Below, piece after piece: positions 1-6,517 of a stretch of DNA of 6,517 nucleotides. The DNA is from Pseudomonadota bacterium (GTDB lineage Bacteria; Pseudomonadota; Gammaproteobacteria; Xanthomonadales; Xanthomonadaceae). The notes under the pieces were generated by a model, which was not told the origin of the DNA, searched no databases, and saw nothing but the letters and a program-made list of their open reading frames with translations. The stretch covers positions 1-6,517 of the forward strand of contig JAEXBT010000080.1 in NCBI GenBank assembly GCA_023393895.1, given 5' to 3'. The translations under genes were made by a program, and so were the position numbers. Positions within the stretch are counted from its first letter, which is position 1. Every line of letters begins with the position of its first letter.

Positions 1-458
1 AGCCGGCCTTCGACGAGGTCAACAGCGCCCAGCAGATGAACGAGCGACTGGTGAACGAAGCACGTGCCTATGCCGCCAAGGTGGTGCCGGAAGCACGCGG
101 CCAGGCCGCCAGCGTCCGCGCCGTGGCCGAGGGCTACAAGACCGCCAAGGTGGCGCGTGCCACCGGTGACGCCGAGCGGTTCAACCTGCTGGTCGCCGAG
201 TACAAGTCCGCGCCGGAAGTCACGCGCAAGCGCCTGTGGCTGGAAACCGTGCAGGAAGTGCTGACCCAGAACCGAAAGGTGGTCGGGGGCGATGGCCGCC
301 AGCTGATCTACGTGCCGATGGAAGGCCAGGGCACGACTGCCGCCGCACCCGCGGCTTCCACGGCGTTGCCCGCGGCGACGGTACCGGTGATCGAGGCCGC
401 CACCGGGGACGCGCGTGCGCGCCCGGAACGCCAGCCGCGGAACACGGAGGGCCGCTGA
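1..458 (+). CDS. hflK: HflK, C-terminal part (FtsH protease modulator), truncated by window edge
   Basis: Only the last roughly 151 residues are present; the frame is open from the window edge (first whole codon at base 3) to TGA at 456-458. An ATG at 36 lies inside the gene and is not a start. HflK and HflC are inner-membrane SPFH/band-7 proteins that assemble into a large cage around the FtsH protease and modulate which membrane proteins it degrades. The visible part is the C-terminal helical region, with the family-typical run of a PEARGQAASVRAVAEGYK-type helix followed by a stretch containing EYKSAPEVTRKRLWLET. After a short YVPM strand the protein ends in an Ala/Pro/Thr-rich, low-complexity tail of about 45 residues, which is usually poorly conserved. 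hflC starts one base after the stop, so the two are almost certainly cotranscribed and translationally coupled. Identity is clear from the helical region and the hflC neighbour. Confidence 0.95.
   Translation, partial: PAFDEVNSAQQMNERLVNEARAYAAKVVPEARGQAASVRAVAEGYKTAKVARATGDAERFNLLVAEYKSAPEVTRKRLWLETVQEVLTQNRKVVGGDGRQLIYVPMEGQGTTAAAPAASTALPAATVPVIEAATGDARARPERQPRNTEGR
446..451 (+). promoter_or_regulatory. Ribosome binding site of hflC
   Basis: GGAGGG lies inside the last codons of hflK, 8 bases before the ATG at 460. It decides the hflC start: the same frame is open back to an ATG at 415, but that codon has no comparable purine tract and would add a 15-residue charged extension in front of the normal membrane anchor. 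Confidence 0.75.
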
Positions 459-459
459 C

Positions 460-2717
<2,258 letters not shown>

Positions 2718-2735
2718 GCGGCCTGCCGCATCGAT

Positions 2736-2779
2736 GCGCATGAAACCCGTCGCAGGGATGCGGCGGGTTTTTCATGCGC
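2736..2779 (+). terminator. Intrinsic terminator of purA with extended outer stem
   Basis: The core stem pairs 2743-2754 (AAACCCGTCGCA) with 2759-2770 (TGCGGCGGGTTT) around a GGGA loop: 12 bp with one G-U wobble, followed by a T5 run (2768-2772). Outside the core, GCGCATG (2736-2742) is complementary to CATGCGC (2773-2779), so once transcribed the arm could reach 19 bp with a 2-base bulge. The A/T flanks would also let it act weakly on the opposite strand. Confidence 0.85.
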
Positions 2780-2817
2780 GGAAGCATGCACATGATGTCG
2801 TGCGGAGCCTGTCGGCC

Positions 2818-2848
2818 AAAAGAAAAAACCGACCTGGAAGGCCGGTTT
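2818..2848 (-). terminator. Intrinsic terminator after tRNA-Arg
   Basis: Read on the minus strand, AAACCGGCCT (2848-2839) pairs with AGGTCGGTTT (2835-2826). This gives a 10-bp stem with one G-U wobble and a tight 3-base loop, followed by a T-rich tract interrupted by one C (to 2818). It ends 11 bases beyond the tRNA-Arg 3' end and faces the purA terminator, so convergent transcription is blocked from both sides. Confidence 0.85.
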
Positions 2849-2859
2849 CGTCTTTAGAA

Positions 2860-2936
2860 TGGCGCGCCCGGAAGGATTCGAACCTCCGACCCCCAAGTTC
2901 GTAGCCTGGTGCTCTATCCAGCTGAGCTACGGGCGC
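2860..2936 (-). tRNA. tRNA-Arg, anticodon ACG
   Basis: On the minus strand this 77-base gene folds as a full cloverleaf. The 7-bp acceptor stem is GCGCCCG with CGGGCGC, the D-arm begins GCTCAGCTGG, and the anticodon stem is CCAGG/CTTGG around the loop CTACGAA. The T-arm contains TTCGAAT, the discriminator base is G, and the CCA end is encoded (2862-2860). The anticodon ACG is at 2902-2900; its A34 is normally converted to inosine by TadA so the tRNA reads CGU, CGC and CGA. It lies behind tRNA-Ser(GCU), as argV lies behind serV in E. coli. It has its own promoter at 2951-2979 and a terminator at 2818-2848. Confidence 0.97.
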
Positions 2937-2950
2937 GTGGCAGAAGCGGA

Positions 2951-2979
2951 ATTATGGTGAAGGCGCTGCGTTGCGTCAA
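2951..2979 (-). promoter_or_regulatory. Sigma-70 promoter of tRNA-Arg
   Basis: On the minus strand TTGACG (2979-2974) and CATAAT (2956-2951) each match their consensus at five of six positions and are separated by exactly 17 bases. The expected start near 2944 leaves a leader of about 8 bases before the tRNA. This is the best promoter match noted in the window. tRNA-Arg can therefore be made independently of tRNA-Ser and csrA. Confidence 0.75.
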
Positions 2980-3000
2980 CACCATGAATGCGCTTGTGAC

Positions 3001-3093
3001 TGGCGGAGAGTGAGGGATTCGAACCCTCGATGGAGCTTTTGACCCCATACTCCCTTAGCAGGGGAGCCCCTTCGGCCTCTCGGGCAACTCTCC
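3001..3093 (-). tRNA. tRNA-Ser, anticodon GCU
   Basis: This 93-base class II tRNA is on the minus strand. The acceptor GGAGAGT pairs with ACTCTCC, and the discriminator G and encoded CCA are at 3004-3001. The anticodon stem is CTCCC/GGGAG around CTGCTAA, and the anticodon GCT (3059-3057) reads AGC and AGU. A long variable arm (6 bp with two wobbles and a CAAAA loop), as expected for serine, is followed by a perfect T-stem GAGGG/CCCTC with TTCGAAT. It is the positional counterpart of E. coli serV, directly downstream of csrA. It may be read through from csrA or use the weak promoter at 3129-3157. Confidence 0.97.
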
Positions 3094-3103
3094 GGAACGT
3101 CAA

Positions 3104-3121
3104 AGGCGGCTGACGCCGCCT
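3104..3121 (-). terminator. Weak terminator-like hairpin between csrA and tRNA-Ser
   Basis: On the minus strand AGGCGGC and GCCGCCT form a perfect 7-bp stem with a GTCA loop, followed by only two further T residues. The stem is strong but the T-tract is poor, so it may only attenuate csrA transcripts or mark a processing point ahead of tRNA-Ser. Confidence 0.35.
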
Positions 3122-3128
3122 GCCGCGT

Positions 3129-3157
3129 AGGATAGCCGCTCAGGCGTTCGCGGGCAA
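3129..3157 (-). promoter_or_regulatory. Candidate promoter for tRNA-Ser inside the csrA 3' end
   Basis: On the minus strand TTGCCC (3157-3152) and TATCCT (3134-3129) each match four of six consensus bases with a 17-base spacer. The -35 falls within the last codons of csrA. A start near 3122 would give a short leader containing the hairpin at 3104-3121. The match is modest. Confidence 0.3.
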
Positions 3158-3361
3158 ACCTTCGGGATCTTTGGTGACGTCAGGCGCGCCATCGTCGCCA
3201 ACGTCCTGAATGCGCTTGTAGATTTCCTCGCGATGAACGGCGACATCCTTCGGCGCCGTGATGCCGACGCGGACCTGATTGCCCTTGACGCCCAGGACCG
3301 TCACGGTCACCGAGTCCCCGATCATCAGGGTTTCACCAACCCGGCGCGTGAGTATCAGCAT
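3140..3361 (-). CDS. csrA: Carbon storage regulator CsrA/RsmA, RNA-binding translational regulator
   Basis: This 73-residue protein is a small homodimeric RNA-binding regulator. CsrA/RsmA binds GGA motifs in mRNA leaders and controls translation or stability; in xanthomonads RsmA affects virulence factors, motility and biofilm. The N-terminus is canonical ([16 protein letters not shown]), and the five-strand core runs to about residue 44. The RNA-contacting Leu4 and Arg44 are both present, the latter in [11 protein letters not shown]. After the helix at about 45-52 there is a hydrophilic, acidic tail of about 20 residues absent from the 61-residue E. coli protein but usual in this group. The frame also opens at an ATG two codons upstream (3367). 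I place the start at 3361 because GGAGGG then has a proper 6-base spacing and the protein begins with the universal MLIL. It lies between alaS and tRNA-Ser, as in E. coli. The leader contains several GGA motifs, so autoregulation is plausible. Confidence 0.97.
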   Translation of the reverse strand: MLILTRRVGETLMIGDSVTVTVLGVKGNQVRVGITAPKDVAVHREEIYKRIQDVGDDGAPDVTKDPEGLPANA

Positions 3362-3367
3362 CGCCAT

Positions 3368-3373
3368 CCCTCC
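3368..3373 (-). promoter_or_regulatory. Ribosome binding site of csrA
   Basis: GGAGGG on the minus strand ends 6 bases before the ATG at 3361 and directly abuts an in-frame ATG at 3367-3365. The spacing rules out the upstream ATG as the main start. The site itself contains GGA, the core of the CsrA recognition motif, so the protein could occlude its own ribosome-binding site. Confidence 0.7.
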
Positions 3374-3469
3374 ATTGGTCCGCCGCAGCGGAGTGGTCCA
3401 TGAAATGCAACGTGTTCAGCATGAGCGGACACTGCCACACGGATATGTAAGAAAGTGTTTTCCAGCAGC

Positions 3470-3516
3470 CCGTAGGCGAGGACGGCGACCCATTCATGTC
3501 GTGTCCTTGCCTACGG
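3470..3516. repeat. Long imperfect palindrome in the csrA leader, GTAG at its foot
   Basis: On the plus strand CCGTAGGCGAGGAC (3470-3483) pairs with GTCCTTGCCTACGG (3503-3516), 14 bp with one G-U. The inner CGAC/GTCG pairing (3486-3489 with 3498-3501) leaves an 8-base loop. On the csrA-sense strand the wobble becomes an A-C mismatch, giving 8 bp plus 5 bp plus 4 bp. No T-run follows on either strand, so it is not an intrinsic terminator. The GTAG near the foot recalls GTAG-type REP elements of Stenotrophomonas and Xanthomonas, but copy number cannot be judged from one window. Confidence 0.6.
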
Positions 3517-3550
3517 CAGCGCGGGGGATGTCGCTGTTGCACTGCCACCT

Positions 3551-3596
3551 GAGAACAAATTATTCCACAATCTTGCGCGGGGGAACAATTTATTCC
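3551..3596. repeat. Duplicated AT-rich box upstream of csrA
   Basis: GAACAAATTATTCC (3553-3566) and GAACAATTTATTCC (3583-3596) differ at one base and are offset by exactly 30 bp. With two flanking bases the match is 14 of 16. Each copy is itself a near-palindrome, GAAYAA-W-TTRTTC. Two A/T-rich, near-identical boxes about three helical turns apart in a GC-rich genome look like a tandem operator. They overlap the candidate csrA promoter. I do not recognise the cognate regulator. Confidence 0.6.
3559..3588 (-). promoter_or_regulatory. Candidate csrA promoter formed by the duplicated boxes
   Basis: On the minus strand AATAAT (3564-3559, five of six to TATAAT) is preceded by TGG, an extended -10. 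TTGTTC (3588-3583, three of six to TTGACA) lies 18 bases upstream. The -10 comes from one repeat copy and the -35 from the other. A start near 3552 would give a leader of about 190 bases that includes the long hairpin. Confidence 0.4.
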
Positions 3597-3612
3597 GACG
3601 GTTGTCGGGGGT

Positions 3613-6249
3613 TCAGTTAATCCGGCCAGCCACCCAGTCGCGGATGCCTGCCAGAGCCGACGCGAGCGCTGGACTGTCTTCGCCCCCGCCCTGGGCCATG
3701 TCCGGGCGGCCGCCGCCCTTGCCATTGATCTGACGCGCGACATCGGCCAGAAGTTCCCCGGCCTTGACCTTGCCTTGCGCAGCACCGCTGACGCCGGCGA
3801 CCAGCGCGACCTTGCCGTTGCCATCGGCACCCGCCAGCACGATCACCGCGTCGCCGAGTTTCTGCTTGAGCTGGTCCATCGCCTCGCGCAGCGCCTTGGC
3901 ATCGAAGCCTTCGACGCGTGCGGCAAGCACGCTGAGGCCACCGACCTGCTGCGCCTGTCCGGCCAGATCGCTGGTGGCCCCGCTGGCGGCCTTGGCCTTC
4001 ATCGACTCCAGTTCGCGCTCGAGCTTCTTCTGCCGATCGAGCAGCATCCGCAACTTGTCACCGAGCTCCATCGGCGCGCCGCCCAGCAGGCGCGAGGCAT
4101 CAGCCATGCGTGATTCGACGCTTGCAACATGATCGAGCGCGGCCTGCCCGGTCACCGCCTCGATGCGGCGCACGCCGGCGGAGACACCGCCTTCGGACAT
4201 GATCTTGAACAGGCCGATGTCGCCGGTGCGGCGCACGTGGGTGCCACCGCAGAGTTCGATCGAGCCTTCGCCGAACTTGAGCACGCGCACCTGCTCGCCG
4301 TACTTCTCGCCGAACAGCGCCATCGCACCGAAGTCGAGCGCCTCCTGCATCGCCATCTGCCGGATCTCACCCTCGTGGTTGGCGCGGATCTCGGCATTGA
4401 CGCGGCGTTCGATCTCGGCGAGCTCATCGATGCTCACCGGCTGGAAGTGCGAGAAGTCGAAGCGCAGGCGATCGGGGGCGACGAGCGACCCTTTCTGCTG
4501 GACATGGGTGCCGAGTACCTTCCGCAGCGCCGCGTGCAGCAGGTGGGTTGCGGTGTGGTTGAGCAGGGTGGCCGCGCGGCGCTGTCCTTCCACGGCGCCA
4601 TGCAGTTGGTCGCCGACGCGCAGGCGGCCGAACTGCAGCCGCCCGACGTGGCCGTGGAACTGGCCCGCGAGCTTGACCGTGTTGGTCACGCTGAAGCGGC
4701 TCTCGACGCCATCCAGACCACCGGTGTCGCCGACCTGGCCGCCGGATTCGGCGTAGAAGGGCGTGCGGTCGAGGATCACGACGATGTCGTCGCCGGCTTC
4801 GACCTCCTGCACCGGCTTGCCGTTCTCCATCAGCGCGAGGATGCGCAGCCCGTCGCTTTCCAGCGCCTCATAACCGAGGAAATCGGTCGGCTGCAGCTGG
4901 GCAACGAGTTCGGCCGGCAGCACCAGGCCGCCGCCGAACTTGCCGGCAGCGCGCGCGGTGTCCTTCTGCTGCTGCATCGCCGCGTCGAAGCCGGCCACGT
5001 CCACCGACATGCCGCGTTCACGCGCCATGTCCTGGGTCAGGTCGAGCGGAAAGCCGTAGGTGTCGTACAGGCGGAAGGCATCCGTGCCGGGGATCATGTC
5101 GCTGCTGCGTGCGGCAACTTCGTTGAAGATGCGCATGCCGCCATCGAGCGTCTCGGCGAAGCGCTCCTCCTCGGCCTTGAGTGCGCGCTCGACCGTGGCG
5201 CGCTGCTCGCGAAGGATCGGGTAGGCCTCGCCCATCAGCCCATCGAGGGTGGCCACCAGCTTGTGGAAGAACGGCTGGCGCACGCCCAGCATCCAGCCAT
5301 GGCGCAGCGCGCGTCGGATGACCCGGCGCAGCACGTAGCCGCGGCCCTCGTTGGAGGGCAGCACGCCATCGGCGATCAGGAAGCTGGCGGCGCGGATGTG
5401 GTCGGCGATCACCCGCAACGACTTGTTGTCGAGGTCGGCCGTGCCGGTGAGCGCGCCGGCCTCGCGGATCAGCGACTGGAACAGGTCGATCTCGTAATTC
5501 GAGTGAACGCCCTGCAGCACCGCGGCGATGCGCTCCAGGCCCATGCCGGTGTCGACGCAGGGGGCGGGCAGCGGCGTCAGCGTGCCGTCGGTGGCACGGT
5601 CGAACTGCATGAAGACGTTGTTCCAGATCTCGATGAAACGGTCGCCGTCCTCGTCCGGCGAACCGGGCGGCCCGCCGGCGTACTGGGCGCCGTGGTCGTA
5701 GAAGATCTCGGTGCACGGGCCGCACGGGCCGGTGTCGGCCATCTGCCAGAAGTTGTCGGAAGCGAACGGCGCGCCCTTGTTGTCGCCGATGCGGATGATG
5801 CGGTCCTCGGGCAAGCCGATGACGTCGCGCCAGATCGCGAAGGACTCCTCATCGGTGTGGTAGACGGTAGCGAGCAGGCGTTCGGCCGGCAGCTGCCAGA
5901 CGCCCGTCAGCAGCTCCCAGGCCCATTCGATCGCTTCCTTCTTGAAGTAGTCACCGAACGACCAGTTGCCGAGCATCTCGAAGAAGGTGTGGTGGCGCGC
6001 GGTGTATCCCACGGAATCGAGGTCGTTGTGCTTGCCGCCTGCGCGCAGGCAACGCTGGACGTCGGCCGCGCGCACGTAGCTGCGCTTTTCCGCACCGAGG
6101 AACACGTCCTTGAACTGCACCATCCCCGAGTTGGTGAACAGCAGGGTGGGATCGTTGCCCGGGACAAGCGAGGCGGAGGGCACGATGGTGTGGCCGCGGG
6201 CGGCGAAGAAGTCGAGGAAATCCCGGCGGATGTCGGCGGTGGTCTTCAT
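3613..6249 (-). CDS. alaS: Alanyl-tRNA synthetase
   Basis: This 878-residue class II synthetase charges tRNA-Ala and clears Ser/Gly mischarging; E. coli AlaS is about 876 residues. Catalytic domain (about 1-240): the N-terminal [11 protein letters not shown] motif, class II motif 2 region [18 protein letters not shown] (85-102), [17 protein letters not shown] (166-182), and motif 3 with GMGLERIA (235-242). A tRNA-recognition domain follows to about 460. The editing domain carries the zinc ligands H565 and H569 in HTATHLLH, and C667 and H671 in CGGTHV. The C-terminal C-Ala domain has a coiled-coil region (about 730-757) and the Gly-rich [12 protein letters not shown] (846-857). All key residues are present. 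The start matches the family N-terminus ([15 protein letters not shown]). Its ribosome-binding site is weak (GGA eight bases ahead). recX lies 155 bp upstream and csrA 251 bp downstream on the same strand. Confidence 0.98.
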   Translation of the reverse strand: MKTTADIRRDFLDFFAARGHTIVPSASLVPGNDPTLLFTNSGMVQFKDVFLGAEKRSYVRAADVQRCLRAGGKHNDLDSVGYTARHHTFFEMLGNWSFGDYFKKEAIEWAWELLTGVWQLPAERLLATVYHTDEESFAIWRDVIGLPEDRIIRIGDNKGAPFASDNFWQMADTGPCGPCTEIFYDHGAQYAGGPPGSPDEDGDRFIEIWNNVFMQFDRATDGTLTPLPAPCVDTGMGLERIAAVLQGVHSNYEIDLFQSLIREAGALTGTADLDNKSLRVIADHIRAASFLIADGVLPSNEGRGYVLRRVIRRALRHGWMLGVRQPFFHKLVATLDGLMGEAYPILREQRATVERALKAEEERFAETLDGGMRIFNEVAARSSDMIPGTDAFRLYDTYGFPLDLTQDMARERGMSVDVAGFDAAMQQQKDTARAAGKFGGGLVLPAELVAQLQPTDFLGYEALESDGLRILALMENGKPVQEVEAGDDIVVILDRTPFYAESGGQVGDTGGLDGVESRFSVTNTVKLAGQFHGHVGRLQFGRLRVGDQLHGAVEGQRRAATLLNHTATHLLHAALRKVLGTHVQQKGSLVAPDRLRFDFSHFQPVSIDELAEIERRVNAEIRANHEGEIRQMAMQEALDFGAMALFGEKYGEQVRVLKFGEGSIELCGGTHVRRTGDIGLFKIMSEGGVSAGVRRIEAVTGQAALDHVASVESRMADASRLLGGAPMELGDKLRMLLDRQKKLERELESMKAKAASGATSDLAGQAQQVGGLSVLAARVEGFDAKALREAMDQLKQKLGDAVIVLAGADGNGKVALVAGVSGAAQGKVKAGELLADVARQINGKGGGRPDMAQGGGEDSPALASALAGIRDWVAGRIN

Positions 6250-6293
6250 GGTGTTCCGGAAAATGCAAAGGCGGGCCGGTCGGACACGGCGCT

Positions 6294-6322
6294 GCCCGCG
6301 CCGCTGGAATGCGGGCGCGGGC
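6294..6322 (-). repeat. GC-rich hairpin in the recX-alaS gap
   Basis: GCCCGCGCC (6294-6302) and GGCGCGGGC (6314-6322) form a perfect 9-bp stem with an 11-base loop. A shifted register with an extra inner CGC/GCG pairing is also possible. No T-run follows on the minus strand, so a plain intrinsic terminator for recX is unlikely. It lies 44 bases upstream of the alaS start and may be a leader structure or a pause site. No convincing promoter hexamers were found in 6323-6404. Confidence 0.45.
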
Positions 6323-6404
6323 GGCTGCCGACAGGCGGTAATGACAAGGTTAACAGGGCAGAGGCGGGACCTGTGCCCCGCCGAGTGCCGCCGGCTCGTC
6401 GATT

Positions 6405-6517
6405 TCAGGCGATGTCGTCGTCGAACGGGTCGCGGCCAGTCGCCTGGCGCATCTGTTCGATGCTGAAACCGCGCCGAATCAGGAACTCGCCGGCCTTGCG
6501 CTGCGCATCCCGGTCGC
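6405..6517 (-). CDS. recX: RecX, C-terminal end (RecA regulator), truncated by window edge
   Basis: Only the last 37 codons are present, running from the window edge to TGA at 6407-6405. RecX binds RecA filaments and limits their extension and activity in recombination and SOS induction. The visible segment is a helical piece with [19 protein letters not shown], which fits the closing three-helix repeat of RecX (the family usually shows FL-RRGF followed by a short helix). It then ends in the acidic tail [10 protein letters not shown]. The call rests on that motif and on position: recX stands between recA and alaS in E. coli and many other gammaproteobacteria. The start and the rest of the gene lie outside the window. 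Confidence is moderate to high because only a short end is visible. Confidence 0.85.
   Translation of the reverse strand, partial: DRDAQRKAGEFLIRRGFSIEQMRQATGRDPFDDDIA

Noticed and set aside
3098..3103. TTGACG on the minus strand as a -35 for tRNA-Ser
   Set aside because: It lies only five bases before the tRNA 5' end, so the -10 would fall inside the tRNA.
3534..3548. Sigma-54-like GG-N10-GC on the minus strand in the csrA leader
   Set aside because: Only the invariant dinucleotides match; the TTGC of the -12 element is missing. A second TGGCAGTG at 3430-3437 lacks the spacing altogether.
3553..3596. Reading the GGAATAA boxes as ECF sigma factor -35 elements
   Set aside because: No CGTC- or TCTGA-type -10 element is found at the required 15-17 base spacing after either copy.
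3595..3608. Terminator just after the alaS stop
   Set aside because: A small CCGAC/GTCGG hairpin exists but there is no T-run, and its foot overlaps the duplicated box.
3279..3620. 113-codon plus-strand frame opposite csrA and its leader
   Set aside because: Antisense to csrA and the alaS end, with no ribosome-binding site and no recognisable domain.
5018..5725. 235-codon minus-strand frame inside alaS
   Set aside because: Shifted-frame shadow of alaS, dominated by Arg, Pro and Ala; no domain.

Overview
The window is a GC-rich (about two-thirds G+C) stretch of bacterial housekeeping chromosome. Protein sequences and gene order point to a gammaproteobacterium, most likely the Xanthomonadaceae (Lysobacter/Luteimonas/Xanthomonas type). 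The evidence is the short RsmA/CsrA with a C-terminal tail, the HflK/HflC style, and the GC-rich codon use. The family assignment is an inference from protein flavour; no database search was possible.

Left half, plus strand: the 3' end of hflK (1-458), then hflC (460-1329), then purA (1416-2717). hflK and hflC are one nucleotide apart and form the membrane HflKC complex that surrounds the FtsH protease. purA makes adenylosuccinate in AMP synthesis. An 86-bp gap before purA holds a -10-like element and two hairpins, one terminator-like. purA ends at a strong intrinsic terminator.

Right half, minus strand, in order of transcription: the last 37 codons of recX (6517-6405), alaS (6249-3613), csrA/rsmA (3361-3140), tRNA-Ser(GCU) (3093-3001) and tRNA-Arg(ACG) (2936-2860), ending at a terminator that faces the purA terminator. 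The two halves are therefore convergent, with back-to-back terminators in 2736-2848. The order recX-alaS-csrA-tRNA-Ser(GCU)-tRNA-Arg(ACG) matches the E. coli recA-recX-alaS-csrA-serV-argV region, down to both anticodons.

No phage, transposon, CRISPR, defence or biosynthetic system is visible, and every coding region belongs to a well-known family. The least explained part is the 251-bp alaS-csrA gap (3362-3612). It carries a duplicated AT-rich 14-16 bp box at exact 30-bp spacing, overlapping a promoter-like element. It also has a long hairpin (3470-3516) with GTAG at its foot and a possible ribosome-binding site and ATG inside it, and a cluster of GGA motifs over the csrA start. These suggest layered control of csrA, but all of that is inference from sequence.
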